A stretch of 64,000 nucleotides of DNA from Ovis canadensis (GCF_042477335.2 NC_091256.1:49741001-49805000); one strand, 5' to 3'. Counted from the first letter of the stretch, positions 45,095 to 58,191 are shown. A program made the numbers and translations. The notes: generated from the letters alone by a model not told the origin.

Positions 45095-45435
45095 TTATTT
45101 TTTAAATTTTTTGTTGCACTGGGTCTTTGTTGCTGCCTTCAGGCTTTTTCTAGTTGTTGGCAAGCAGGGGCTACTCTCTAGCCTGCAGAGTGCACGCTTC
45201 TCATCGCTGTGACTTCTCTTGTTGTGGAGCACAGGCTCTAGGGCTCACAGACTTCAGTAGTTGCAGCGTGTGGGTTCAGCAGTTCCAGCTCTTGGGTCCT
45301 AGAGCATGTAGGGTTCAGTAGTTGTGGCTTAGTTGCCCCACGGCATGTGGGATCTTCCCAGATCAGGGATCAACTGATGCAGGATCAACACTGCATTGGC
45401 AGGTGGATTCTTAACACTGTATCACCAAGTCCAAG
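45095..45435 (-). mobile_element. CHR-type SINE (minus)
   Basis: 'gcactgggtctttgttgctg', 'ttgtggagcacaggctctag' and 'gtatcaccaagtcca' form a diverged antisense CHR. Confidence 0.85.
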
Positions 45436-45538
45436 ACCGGATCTTCATACAAATAGCATTTCAGTCTCACTCTCAAGAAGAATGATATTCTTCTCATTTT
45501 GTCACCTGAACTCAGCTTTCTTTAAGTTAATTACCTAA

Positions 45539-45553
45539 TCAGTAGGGGGCATC
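45539..45553 (+). promoter_or_regulatory. CTCF-like motif (weak candidate)
   Basis: TCAGTAGGGGGCATC fits the CTCF core at all but two positions. Evidence is motif only. Confidence 0.3.
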
Positions 45554-46037
45554 TTGCAGGCTGAACATGCCTGCCTGAATGGAAATTGTAAGAATAATTG
45601 TTTTTTTTCTGGAGGCCAGATATGTCAAAACGATTATCTTAGTCAGGAGAGGAAATCAGATAAGGAGAACTGATGGTGTCCAGGTCATGAGAAGTTTCCT
45701 ACAATCTGCTGTCATTTCTCTGCTCTCTTCTATCTCCTGTTAGCAACATATAAGGTCATTTCGCCAGAAAAATATCAGGTCGATAAATAGTCATTGCATG
45801 AATCTACATTAGATGCTTAGATGATGATTTTCTGTGGATGAGTTACAAGGTCTTTCCAAATATGATCATTATCTCTGGCAGAACTAGAGACTTCATTTCC
45901 ATTTCTTTGCAGTTTCCTGCTTCTGTGTTATTATCTGTGAATCTTACCATTCCTCTGAGTTCTCAAGTGCAATCTGCAATTGCCATTGATTTTGAGTTGT
46001 TGTATCTGGTCTTAAGTATTCTGAGCCTGGGACATGT

Positions 46038-46255
46038 CTTTTCAGTTTTATATTGGAGCATAGCTGATTAACAGTGTGGTGTTAGTTTCAGGTGTACAGT
46101 GAAGTAATTCAGTTATACATTACCTATTCTTTCTCAAATTCTTTTCCCATTTAGATTATTATAGAATATTGAGCAGAGTTCCCTGTGATATACAATAGGT
46201 CCTTGTTGGTTATCCACTGATATTTTAAATATAGTAGTATGTAGACGTCAATCGA
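46038..46255 (-). mobile_element. L1 3' end (minus)
   Basis: 'tattggagcatagctgatta', 'gagcagagttccctgtgata' and 'gtccttgttggttatccact' are antisense L1. Confidence 0.8.
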
Positions 46256-46384
46256 GACTGTGACATATTAAGAATATATAGTGAGATATCATTCCTGCTC
46301 CTCATTTGGATATTACTTGTTCAACAGAAATGTTGTCTTCTCCTTGTAGGACTGCAGAGAAATACAGGATACACTGTTTTGTTT

Positions 46385-46780
46385 TATAGTTTACTTAAGA
46401 CTGGCAACTCTACTTACTGGGCACTTAGCAGGATTATACTTCCCAGTGTTCCTTACACTTGAGGCTGGCCATGGGACTGAATCCTACCAGTGGAATGTTT
46501 GTAGAAAGCGGTGTGCCTCTAGGACTGGCCCCTAAAGACCTCCCGTGTGTGCTCCTGCATGTTTTTTTCCTTTTTGTAGTCGGCCAGGATGGGGAAAACT
46601 TCTAGGGTGACTTTGGAAACCACATATTGAATTTAGTGGGGCTACTATTAGACTGACTGCACAAAGGAAGACCACCCCATAACTTACTCACTTTTCTATA
46701 CTCTGTGAGCAAAAAAATACATTTTTATTGTAATTGGATTATTATGTAGTTTGGGAATCTATCATATTTGACACATAAAT
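46385..46780 (+). mobile_element. Old MaLR-type LTR (MLT1-like)
   Basis: 'tacttcccagtgttccttac' and 'ggctggccatgggactgaat' match the 5' half of an old MLT1 LTR. The remainder is diverged. Confidence 0.45.
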
Positions 46781-47244
46781 AGTTTACTTGACCAATAAAT
46801 ATATGCAGGGGGTTAAGTGATTTTATTGGCAACTTAACTGAACTGAATTGCTAGAGAAAGAGAGAACTTAGTATGGAATAGCTAATTTAAGATGGGAATT
46901 ATTTGTGTCTTCCAAAAATTATAAAAGTGTGACAATAGGTTCTTGCTATGTAATCATTGACTCTGATTAAACTTAATGGCTTAAGACAACAATAATCATT
47001 TTATTGTCTCAGGTTCTGTGGGTGAGGAATTTGGGAAAGGGCTGCCTGATCAGATGTTATATATACTGAAGTTCTATTCAGTTAGTACTTAATGTGGAAA
47101 CTCATCTTGTGGAAGCCATGATTTGTGCTGTGGAGGGAAGTCAGAAAAGTAGACGGCATGATTCTGAACATCAGGAAGCTTACAATACTATCCGACTTGC
47201 ACACACAGGTATAAAATAATATAGAACACGTAGTTAAGGTATTA

Positions 47245-48300
47245 AAATCATCATTCAACAAACACTTAAATATATACTATGTTCCAAGCACGCTACTAGA
47301 ACTGGATATCTAACTGTGAACAAGATAGACACGTTCCTTTCTTCATGGAGCTTACTTTTAGCTCTGTGTGTGTCTGTGTGTAACAGATAACAAAGAACTT
47401 AGAGTTAATTGTATAGGATATTAGAAGATAAAAATGTGATGGAGAAAAACAAAAGAGGAAAGGAAAGTAGAAACTGTGTGTGAGGCAGTACAATTTTAAG
47501 TGCAATCCTCAGGTAAAGTAATATTTGAACACAGGTGTAGAAGTGAGCAGATGAGCCTGTGACCATTTGAATTGAATGTTTCAAGCAGAGGGAAGAGCAA
47601 GTGAAAAAGTCCATTGCAGCAATGTGTTGGGTGTTTTCAAGGAGCATCAAGAAACTGACTGTAGTAACAAAGCGAGTAAAGGGGAGAGTTGGAAACAGGC
47701 AAGGGGGGAGCAGGATGGGCTGGGGGATCAGAAGTGAAGGGCCATGTAGGTCTTTCAGGCTGAGTAAGATGGGAAACCAGTTGAGAGCTTTTTGAGTAAG
47801 TGGGGCATGATGGGGTCTTTGTTTAAAAGGATCAATTTGGCTGCTGCATTGGGAATGGTTAGTAGGAGGGTCAGGATAGAAGTAGGGAGGCCATATAGGA
47901 AGCTGTTATAATAATCTAGGTGCTAGATGGTGGTGGCTTAGATTAGGGTGTAATAGCAAAGATGGTGAGAAGTAGTCAGGTTCTAGATCTGTTTTGAAGG
48001 TAGAGCCAATAGGATGTCTTGATGGACTGAATTCGTGGTGTGGGAGAAAGCCAGAATTCAAGAATGACCTTTTCTTTTTTTTTTTTTTTTTTGCCTATTC
48101 AACTGGAAGGAGGGAGTTTCCACCAACTGAAATAGGTAAGAAAAAAATAATTATATGTTGATGGAATGATCCAATAGGGAAATTAATCATGCAGTAAAGA
48201 AAAGAGAATCGTTGTGACTGAATTATGAAGAGAGTAGAATCTAGTGTATGTGTGGAGCTCCTGTGTTAGAATTTTCGGTAGTCCATCTATAAAAAACTAG
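47245..48300 (-). repeat. Long L2 LINE, antisense
   Basis: From the L2 3' end ('cattcaacaaacacttaaat') the antisense L2 ORF2 can be followed: 'gggaaaccagttgagagctt', 'ggatcaatttggctgctgca', 'aatctaggtgctagatggtg' and 'ggaatgatccaatagggaaa'. It is about 1 kb with internal deletions and a poly(T) at 48075-48092. No RT frame survives. Confidence 0.65.
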
Positions 48301-48371
48301 GGAAGGCAGAATGTATGGCCAAAAAATAGGGTATAATTCCTCATTTGAGAATGAGGGTGGGGAAGAGATGG

Positions 48372-48450
48372 AGGTCAGAGGAGCCTGGCAGGCTACAGTC
48401 CGTGGGGTTGCAAGAGTTGGACCTGACTTAGTGACTAAACCACCACCAAG
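48372..48450 (+). mobile_element. Bov-tA 3' fragment
   Basis: 'gaggagcctggcaggctaca' to 'gacttagtgactaaaccacc' is the last roughly 80 bp of Bov-tA. Confidence 0.85.
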
Positions 48451-49530
48451 GATAAAGGAGAAAATATGAAATTGCCATCTAGATGTGTGAGAGTGAATTG
48501 GCTATTGAAAAGCTGTAGTACTGCCGGGTCTATTTGAGATTCAGCAATATTAACATAAAGTGGTTCCTTATCAACATGATGGTATGTTTGTTTGTGTGTT
48601 TTTCTTAGCCATTTTTCAGCTTCTTGGGTGCAGGCACAGAGTAGCAGGAGAGTTGGATTTTCCCAGGGCTGGGTTTTGTTAAGTGTGATAAATTGAGAGA
48701 GAAGCAAGAGGGTGGAGGGTATAAGTAAGAGAGTGTTTATAATGACAAATCATGGCATTTAAACAGGATAATGGAAACGAAGACATGATGGGGGTGAGGA
48801 ACAGTGAACAGAGGGTAGAATTAATTGATTGTAGGTCCTAGTGGGGCTGATGGATTATTGCAGGTGGGCACTATAAATTCTATACAGTAGAGAGTGACCT
48901 GGAAAAAGAAGTGGATGGAGGTCTGAGTGTGGGATGTTTGAATCTGAGATTATGGTAATTGTAGCTGTGGTAATGACAAGGGGAGATGGACTGAGATCAG
49001 GTAGAGGACAAAATAATTGGAGGAGAGAGGAAGAACAAAGAGGACAGCGTTGAAAGTATCAACAGCATGGAATTGGAATCACTAAGAATTAAGACATGCA
49101 TGTTGTTAGAGAGAGTGGCAGTGGTCTTGAAACATGAGAGAAAACAACCAAGAAGTGGGTAGATATCTACAAAAGGGAGGGGAGGTAATAATAGACCAAG
49201 ATTCAAAGCTGGAAAATTTTAGGGAAAGGGAAAGACAATGATTTAGAAATAGCAATGAGGAGCATGGAATATACATACTTTACTTTTAGTTCTAAGAATT
49301 TAGGTCACTTGAAGGAGACTACCACTAGAGACTACTCCAGTAATCTGTAGACAGTGTCCTCAGAGCGGAAAAAGGTTTCTGTTAGTAACTTTGGAGAAAA
49401 GTTGAAGGTGAAAGAGAACTTCCTACTAATAGACTACGGGGTGCAGAAGGCACAGTGGAGGGATTTCAGGAGCAGGGGGAGATGGAGGTAGAAGAGATGA
49501 GCAGACTTATGAAAATAATATAGGTTCCAT
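48451..49530. other. Purine-rich tract, unassigned (possibly more L2)
   Basis: The + strand is G/A-rich and resembles antisense L2 in texture, but I cannot match it with confidence. Confidence 0.35.
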
Positions 49531-51429
49531 ATTTAACATAAAGGTTATCAATGTTAGCATGATAAAGCTCTTTCCCTTATTTGCTTCTGACTATTTCTAT
49601 GAACTGGGCTCTGCCTGCAGCAAGTAGTAGATGTCCTAGTTCTCTCCTGTGTAAAATGGATCTAATTTTTGGAACAGGGAGAAGAAGCAGATAATACAAG
49701 AGCCCTCAGCCAACAAGACTAGACTTAACTGTCCATCAATTCTCTAACCAATTGCCCTAAAAGAGACTTCTCTGATTTTCTTCTTCTGCTTGGATCAAGA
49801 TATCTGGATAGGACAGAAAAATCTTTGAAGAGCCCGTCTCAATTGCATGAAAGACTTGGCAATGGGAAACTTTTCCCGTTCATGGCCATGTTTAATCCCT
49901 TTGGATTGTGAGAGAAATGGTGTCAGTGGATGGAGGGCCACCACCAACACTACAGCCAGATCCTTCTCCAGTGAGCCACTGTTGAAGACTGATTTTAAAA
50001 AGAAAAATAAGGAAAAAAGAAAAAAATTTAATAGGCTATGTGATAAATGCCTCATCTGAAACATATGCACACTCATTCACAGAAAACATAATTGTTTTCT
50101 TGCTGCTTCTATGGCCTCCTTGGTGGAGCTGTCATTTTGCAGATGTCAATGGCCTGAAGGGTCCCAGTGTGTGTGTGTCTGTGTGAAAAATTCCTGTCCT
50201 GCAGCAGAATATAAGTAGAGCATGCCCTAATGGAATCAGAGGCATTGCACACTGAGGTTGGGATTCAGTCTTCCCAGCTGAAATGTTTCAGAATATATTT
50301 CTTCAGCAATTAAGGTATTTTCTGAAATTTTCACCAATAGAAATAAATAAATTACATAAGATGGAGATAGGGTCCAAGTTGCCTATTACTTTTTATGTGA
50401 TTTCTTTTCTTTCTGTTCTCTTAGCACATAGCAAGCAGCATTTATACTCCTAAAATTTATATAAGAATGAAAGGAAAACAGAAAAAGAATTTTCTTCTAG
50501 CTACTCTAAAAGAAGATTTTGAAGGTCATATAGGGAATCACAGAGGATTTTATCAGAATGACTGGTGCATGGAATAGTGATGTGGTGGTAATCAAGGGTG
50601 TACTGTTTTGATTTTAGTTTTTCCAGGTTCAGCTTGAGACCTCAAAGTATTGACTTCTCACAATGAATTGTTCTTTGGCAGCATGGATACAGGACTAATT
50701 CTTAGATCTGCAAATATTTTTTGAAGACAAGTGAGGATGCTAGCTGAAGGAGGGTCTGCAGGCTGAGAGTAACAGGGTTGAGTGGAATTCCTTCTTGAGT
50801 GGTCATTACGGAAACTATAAAAGAAGCCTCCACAGAGAGTGGGAATTTCTGAAGATCTTTGGTTTCGGAGATACCGTGTTACTTTGCCTACTTTTGACTG
50901 AGAATCTGAAAATTCTGTCTCACACAAAAATATCCTTGCGTCATTGGCTATCTTGATTCTACTTTAAGCCCTTTCCAGCTCTACATGGAGAACAACAAAA
51001 GCTGTAAAGCAATTAAACTTAGTTGTAATTTCTACATCAAAGTCAATCTTGGCCCATTTTTGCCACCTAACTTGCTGTTTCCTGGATGTTCTTATCTATT
51101 TGTGAAAACTCATCTTGGTTTCCATTACTTTGTCATGCTTGATCTCTAGTAAAAGGTTACTTTCCCCTACACTTCCCATTTGGTTATTTCTGGGCTCTTC
51201 CTAAGAGTAAACTCTTCCACAATTTTTATTTACCAGATGAAAGAATCCTGAAATTGAGATCCATGAATAGTAAGATTCTTGAAGGTATTTTCTCATGTAG
51301 ATTCTTTTTTACATAAGTCATTTAAAAATTAGTTAATGAAAAACCTTTTGGTAATTAATAAAACATATATATAATCCCTGTGTAGGTTTGGATAATTATA
51401 AGCAAAACATCTAATAGTGATTTAGTACT
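49531..51429. other. Intergenic, unique-looking
   Basis: About 1.9 kb has no repeat that I recognise. Frames at 49795-50076 and 50658-50927 (minus) are short and unrecognised. Confidence 0.5.
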
Positions 51430-51600
51430 ATGCAGTTTATAGAATATCTTAATGTTCATAATTTATTTGATTTCACAACAGTTCTATGAATTTAAAGGAA
51501 TGGATATTAATATACCCATTTTACACATGAAATTAAGGGCAAGGAAGGTGGATAACACAGCTAGTAGGAACTTGAACCCCAGTATGCTGACTTAAGTTTG
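51430..51600 (-). repeat. MIR SINE (minus)
   Basis: 'tatacccattttacacatga' and 'acacagctagtaggaacttg' are antisense MIR. Confidence 0.75.
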
Positions 51601-51659
51601 TGGCAATTGAAATAGTTTATGTAAAGATAAAAGCTGTTCTTGTTCACAAACAGTATTTT

Positions 51660-51950
51660 GCTGCATATTTTTTCAAATTTATTTTAAAATTTTTGGTGCA
51701 ATTTTAAAGGGTACACTCTGTTTACAGTTATTGCAAAATATTGGCTCTATTCCCTGTATTGTACATCCTTGTAGCCTATCTTACACCTAATAGCTTATGC
51801 CACCCACTCTCCTACCCCCTCTTATTGCCCCTGCCACTCTCCCCACTGGTAACGACTAGTTTGTTCTCTAGATCTGTGAGTCTGCTTCCTTTTTGTTCAC
51901 TAGTTTGTTGCATTTTTAGATTCTACATATAAGTTTACCATGCATTTTTC
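51660..51950 (-). mobile_element. L1 3' end (minus)
   Basis: 'ctctattccctgtattgtac', 'taacgactagtttgttctct' and 'ttttagattctacatataag' are antisense L1. Confidence 0.75.
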
Positions 51951-52507
51951 ATTATCAATATTAGGTTAGCAAATTCAGACACTAAATTTTCCTTGTTTCA
52001 AGCATTTTGCACGGGGATCCACGTGTGGGCCCCCTGAAGCAAATGCAGGAAGCATCTCGGTAGTTCTTAGCTGTGTGGCACTGGCCAAACCACCTGAGCT
52101 CTCTAGGTTCTCTGTTCCCTTAACAGAAGAGGGAATGGTGGTGCTATTTGATTGTTAGTTATTTCTTCAAAGGCAGCTATGTTGGTCTAATGAAATATAA
52201 TAACTGACATGAAAATTGTTTGAGGCTATAAAGCAGTACACAAAAGCTGTCAGTGTTGCTCATCACCACTGTCTTTGGCAAAAGGTCTAGGAGGGAGAGA
52301 ACTGGGGTTCAGCTGGGTGTTGCATGTATGAACCTTTTCTGAGGTTTACAATTTTGTAAAATAAGAGAGAGGAGATGTGGTAAACCAGGCAAAGCTGTCT
52401 TAGGGCACTCTCACTGTGGGGTGTTTATGAGGCTCTCTCCAGGCTTGTCCCCCTGCCCCACTTCCAGACCCCCACTTCTGAGCTGGCACTCTGGTAATAT
52501 TTTCTGT

Positions 52508-52698
52508 GCTATATGTGCTCAGTTATGTATGACTCTTTGTGACCCCATGGACTGTAGCCTTCTAGGCTCCTTGTTTCATGGGGATTCTCCATACAAAAAT
52601 ACTGGAGTGGGTTGCCATGCCCTCCTACAGGGATCTTCCCAACCCAGGTCTCCTGCATTAAGGCAGATTCTTCCTTTTCTGAGCCACCAGGGAAACAG
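52508..52698 (-). mobile_element. Bov-tA SINE (minus)
   Basis: 'tgtgctcagttatgtatgac' to 'tctgagccaccagggaaac' is an antisense, slightly deleted copy. Confidence 0.9.
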
Positions 52699-52924
52699 AT
52701 AACTAATAATGGGTTAAGGTATTTTTTTTTCCCATTTACAAGTGATGTTTTCCCATTAACATGATACTCCAAAATCTCTTAAGAATGCCTCTACATTGGC
52801 AGAATTTTGGAGTCATTACAAGCTTTTGGAGGGGTAGGTATGCTTTTATTTTGGATTGTGGCTATCATTTGGGTTGTCTCCAGACTATCATGCTTTATAT
52901 TTCCATTTCTTAAATGCAGAGGTT

Positions 52925-53150
52925 ATTTATTTTTATTGCAGTATAATTTATATAAAACTGAATGCACCATTTAAAGCATACAGTTCAATGAGTATTAACA
53001 AACATACAACCAGGTGACCACCATCACAATCAAGACATAGTTTCCACATGCCCACCCTCAGCTTCACACTGCTTTCTGTCAATGTAGATTAGTTCTGCTT
53101 TGTCTAGAATGTCATATAAATGTATTTATATAAAGTCTGGCTTGCTGATG
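52925..53150 (-). mobile_element. Old L1 3' end (minus)
   Basis: 'attgcagtataatttatata' and 'accatcacaatcaagacata' are antisense L1M. Confidence 0.65.
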
Positions 53151-53605
53151 CCATAGATTATGGCCTATGCTTTAAGCAAACCAAATTCAGTGCATGTAAC
53201 TACTTTCCTACAATTGTAAATAGTCTGCACTTTTGTGTACGGAATGAACTCTTGGCTAGTGGTTGTCCATGGGATCATGGTGGCCTGGGCTTGTGACATT
53301 TTTTCTCTTTAAATCAGAGAGAAATGTTTCCCCTTTAAAAATCTTACAGTTAGCTGGTTATCTGCTGTCAGTGAATGGCAAAGTTTTGGGAATAGGGGAG
53401 CTTGCAGACTCTCCTGCTTCTATTTGCAAAGATCCTTTAACCTTCCACTATGCCACTTCTGTTTTTGATACAGTGGTATGTATATAAACCATTATGGTTG
53501 CATCAGATGGCATTTATTCAACTTTTTAAATTGTAAGAATATGCTCATTATAGAGAGTTTGAGAAATAAATGGAAAAGGACAATAATTTTTCCCCATACT
53601 TTCTC

Positions 53606-54547
53606 ATCAGTTCTGTTCAGTCACTCAGTCGTGTCCAACTCTTTGTGACCCCATGAATCGCAGCACACCAGGCCTACCTGTCCATCACCAACTCCCAGAG
53701 TTCACCCAAACTCATATGCGTAGAGTGCATATTCGCCCAAACTCAGTGCGTCCAGCCATCTCATCCTCTGTTGTCCCCTTCTCCTCCTGCCCCTGATCCC
53801 TCCCAGCATCAGGGTCTTTTCCAATGAGTCAACTCTTTGCATCAGGTGGCCAAAGTATTGGAGTGTCAGCTTCAGCATCAGTCCTTCCAATGAACATCCA
53901 GGACTGGTCTCCTTTAGGATGGACTGGTTGGATCTCCTTGCAGTCCAAGGGACTCGCAAGAGTCTTTTCCAGCACCACAATTCAAAAGCATCAATTCTTT
54001 GGTGCTCAGCTTTCTTCACAGTCCAACTCTCACATCCATACATGACCACTGGAAAAACCAGAGCCTTGACTAGATGGACCTTTGTTGGCAAAGTAATATC
54101 TCTGCTTTTTAACATGCTGTCTAGGTTGGTCATAACTTTTATTCCAAGGAGTAAGCGTCTTTTAATTTCATGGCTGCAGTCATCATCTGCAGTGATTTTG
54201 GAGCCCAAAAGAATAAAGTCTGACATTGTTTCCACTGTTTCCCCATCTATTTGCCGTGAAGTGATGGGACTGGATGCCATGATCTTCGTTTTCTGAATGT
54301 TGAGCTTCAAGCCAACTTTTTCACTCTCCTCTTTCACTTTAATCAAGAGGCTTTTTAGTTCCTCTTCACTTTCTGCCATAAGGGTAGTGTCATCTGCATA
54401 TCTGAGGTTATTGATATTTCTCCTGGCAATCTTGATTCCAGCTTGTGCTTCTTCCAGCCCAGTGTTTCTCATGATGTACTCTGCATAGAAGTTAAATAAG
54501 CAGGGTGACAATATATAGCCTTGACATACTCCTTTTCCTATTTGGAG
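53606..54547 (-). mobile_element. BovB LINE 3' fragment (minus) with the longest RT frame of the minus copies
   Basis: A 269-codon open frame (54511 to 53702) covers the RT C-terminus: MSPCLFNFYAEYIMRN (motif B edge), LRYADDTTLMAE (catalytic box) and a continuous run to [20 protein letters not shown]. It is 5'-truncated before RT motif A. A small duplication and rearrangement near 53710-53745 replaces the normal end. Confidence 0.92.
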
Positions 54548-56789
54548 GGAATAACATTACATTTCTGGGCACATTTTCCAGTTTTCTTTCCTAGATATGG
54601 TCTTTTATGTATTTTGATAATACATCATACAAAATTTTGTACCCTGCTCTTTAAATTTAATATTTCAGTCATAGCATTTCTTTGTGTCATTAAAAAGTCT
54701 TCATAAACACTTAAATGGCCATTTATAGCTTATGAAATATGTGTTATTTTATTATAATTATATATATGCACATTTGTATGTAGAGAGAGATAGAGATTTA
54801 TAATTCAATACATGAGAATTTAAAAGCACTAAAGGGACATTCACTTTTAAAAGGAACCCTATGTCCTAAAAAAAAGAATCCTATGTGATTCCTATTCTAA
54901 CGTTAGTATATGGGGATTATATTTACAGGAGAAAACAGTTATACCTATTTGATAGAAGGACGCACAAACTGGCTACTAAATTAGACTTAATATAGAGAGT
55001 TCTTCTTAACCCTTCTCTTACACTTGCCTATTGGTATTTCTGCTCTGCATGTGTGTAGATTTAGCTATGCTTCCATGAGACTACTGGTGAGTTTCCATCT
55101 GTTGGATCTCAAACTGACAGACGTTATAGGTGTAGGAGATTGGAATGTGCTTCCAGAGTTATTTTGCTTCTTGATGACAGCTGATAAAAAATATGGACAA
55201 TGAAACTGGGAGTCTTTGCCCTCTCATCACCCCCCAGGCTAGAGGAGAGAAACCCTGAGAGGCATAAATGTCAACTATGATGGCTACAGTATTAAAAGTC
55301 TGTATATCTATATTGGAGGTTCACTGGGTTTAATAGAACTCAAAAGATGCCCTCAGACAGGCTGATATTGCAGTAAGACCTAAAATCCATCTATGTGATA
55401 ATCTTTCAAAGGACCAGAATAGGTCTTAAATAGTACACAGATTAAGAATATTATTTATGTAATGATGCTCAAAATGGACAACATGACAAATGCTTAAGTT
55501 TTTATTCAGTTCTGCTTCATAAATATTTATTGGCCACCAAGCTAGGCACTGTGGGAAATATATAGAATATGATTTTTCAGAAATGTGACTGATTTAAAAA
55601 AATGAATTCCTGAATTCATATATTGAAGTATGTGATGTTCTTTGAGAGGTTAAACATTTTTCTAGGGATGTTTTTATCATTTCAAAAATTTCAAACTCCT
55701 CTCTTAGAGCTTGCCTTCAAGCTTATAGCATATTTAAAAAAATATGTATATAATATGTGTATACACGTGTATATAAATATATATTTAATTCTTAAAATTA
55801 GCCAAAAGTTATTTGGCTAATAGGCTAAGTCCTATGAATGAGGTAGTAGATCAATGTGGCTAACATTCTGTTCATCTAAAATGATGAGTAACTGTGGAAA
55901 ACTGAGTTTGATATTTGGGGTAAGGTTTGTCAATTTCAAAAGAAGAGAAATGTGGTATTATTGTAGTAAGCTTGTTGCTTCTCAAAATGACCCTGAAGAA
56001 AAATATTCATTTAAATATAAGAGTTCTAAACTGTTTATAAATAATTCTAATATTTTAGCTAGAGAACCACACCTAAAGAAGGCTCTCAACTTTTGGAATC
56101 TTCTGCTTTGCCAAGAAGATGGCATGGAAGCAAGTGTCAGAGTCAAAGTAGGAGTTGGCATTAATTACTTGTTGCTGAAACAGGGCTGAGATATCTTGTG
56201 ATACAGTCAGGAAGCTGGGGTGCCTGACAGGGCTCCCCTTTCCAGCTTTGCACTCACCCTCAAAGGTGTAGGTTGTCTTTCTGTCAAAATTTCCCCTGCT
56301 TTTCAAGTTTTCCCTCACTAGTTGTTTCATCCAGATTAATTTATGCAAAAATGGTGTTGAGTGTGTCTGTGTGTGTTTAATTTATCTTGGTTGCAAGTTA
56401 TTGTAGGATTGATTCTAGAAATAGGAAGTAAAGAAGGAAAGTAATTAGCAAGGGTAGTTCAGGATGGTTTCCTGAAGCAGGTGGGTGGGGCTGACTTTTA
56501 CTAAGTTCTGGAGCATAGAGATGGCATGCATCCCCTCACCATACATGAAATTCAAATGTATATGAGGACGATAGATGTTCTGTCTAGTGCACGTAACATT
56601 GTCTCCTATAGTCAAGTGCAAGATACTTGAAGCACAGATGAAGCAATCTTTTATACTCCTCACAGCATATAGAGTGCAGGATAGTCTCATTAAAGCTCAC
56701 CTCAACAGTCACCTCATCACTGAAACTTCCATGATGCTCTCTAGATAGAATTACTGCTTTTCATCTCATGTTCCTTTAACTGAACCCTG
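54548..56789. other. Intergenic, mostly unassigned
   Basis: A short antisense L2-like piece lies at 55500-55570 ('aatatttattggccaccaag'). An AT/GT-rich simple stretch lies at 55735-55795. No exon is recognised. Confidence 0.5.
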
Positions 56790-57395
56790 CGTCTTAGCTT
56801 GGGCTGCCATAACAAATATAGACTTGCTTGCTTAAACAACAGAAATTTATTTTCTCAAAATCCTGGAGTTTAGAAGTCCAAGATTAAGGTGCTGACCAAT
56901 TCAGTTCCTGGTGAGGATCCTCTTCCTGGCTTGTAGATATCTGTCTTCTCACTGTATCCTAACATGGCACGGAGAGAAAACAAGCAAGCTCTCTAGGGTC
57001 TCCTCTTGCTGCTGCTGCTGTTAAGTCCCTTCAGTCGTGTCCGACCCTGTGTGACCCCATAGACGGCAGCCCACCAGGCTCCCCCGTCCCTGGGATTCTC
57101 CAGGCAAGAATACTGGAGTGAGTTGCCATTTCCTTCTCCAATGCATGAAAGTGAAAAGTGAAAGTGAAGTTGCTCAGTCATGTCCAACTCTTCGCGACCC
57201 CATGGACTGTAGCCTACCAGGCTCCTCCGTCCATGTGATTTTCCAGGCAAGAGTACTGGAGTGGGGTGCCATTGCCTTCTCCTCTTAGAGGGACACTAAT
57301 CCTATTGGATCAAGGCTCACCTCTTATGACCCTACTTAGGCTTCAGTTATGGATTTTGAGTGTACAATTTAGTCCATTGCACCCTTAGAACACTT
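56790..57395 (-). mobile_element. MaLR LTR (MLT1/MST-like, minus), split by Bov-A2
   Basis: 'ttaaacaacagaaatttatt', 'ctggtgaggatcctcttcct' and 'acaatttagtccattgcacc' follow the antisense MLT1A/MST consensus. The Bov-A2 lies at about 57008-57277. Confidence 0.75.
56999..57286 (-). mobile_element. Bov-A2 SINE (minus) with 9-bp target duplication
   Basis: An antisense dimer with a 'gaaagtgaaaagtgaaagtg' linker is bounded by TCTCCTCTT at 56999-57007 and 57278-57286. Part of the right copy overlaps the SINE's own 'cttctcc' end. Confidence 0.88.
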
Positions 57396-57439
57396 ATAAC
57401 ATTGTATTGTAATAATTTATGTCCCCAATAGACTGTGGT

Positions 57440-57512
57440 CTTTTTAGGTACGAAGCACTGTGTTAGGCATTGAGAATCACAAAGGTAAACCTTGCCCTCA
57501 AGGAGCTTGTCA
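57440..57512 (-). repeat. L2 LINE 3' fragment (minus)
   Basis: 'gcactgtgttaggcattgag' and 'ccttgccctcaaggagcttg' are antisense L2. Confidence 0.65.
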
Positions 57513-57514
57513 TT

Positions 57515-58010
57515 AGTTGTATTAGCTTTCTATGGCTGTTCTAACAAATGACCACAGACTTAGTGGTTCAAAACAACACAAATGTATTAACTTACAGTTC
57601 TGTAGGTTGAAAGTCCAACGTTGGTCTCTCTGGGCTAAAACCAAGGTATTGGCAGGGATGTGGCTCTTTAGGAGGCTCTGGGGGATAAAGATAATTTGTT
57701 TACTCACCTTTTCTAGCTTCTTGAGGCTGCTTGCATTCCTTGGCTTGTGATCCCCCCTTTCTCCATCTTCAAACCCAGCAAAGTTGCACCATTCTTCTGT
57801 GGTCATAGAAGACATAGCCAGGAAAGGCTTTCTTTTCTTAAACTGGGCGCATTTAGATGATCCAGCATAATCTCCCCATCCAAAGCTATTTAATTTAATC
57901 AATCTGTAAAGTCCCACTTGGCCATGGTGGATAAGATGTTCACAGGTTGTAGGGATTAGAATGTTCCAGGGGTTAGAATATTTTGGGGCCCATTATTCTG
58001 CCTACCAGGT
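57515..58010 (-). mobile_element. MaLR LTR (MLT1-like, minus)
   Basis: 'tagctttctatggctgttct', 'ggttcaaaacaacacaaatg' and 'tgcattccttggcttgtgat' follow an antisense MLT1 LTR. Confidence 0.65.
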
Positions 58011-58191
58011 TAGTGGAAGACAAAGATGTAAATTAGAGACTCAATTCAATGTGTCAAGTGCCATGTGAAGATCTATCTATTCAGGGTACAGAGAAGTATA
58101 GAAGAAGGTGACTGTTCAACCAATGACAATAAGAAATAAGGCATTTAGAGCAGAAATGAAGAGGAGAGAGGAGATGGGTTCCAGGGAGGTA

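Noticed and set aside
57532-57917. Open frames on both strands at 57.5-57.9 kb as genes
   Set aside because: They lie in a MaLR LTR in antisense and lack known similarity.
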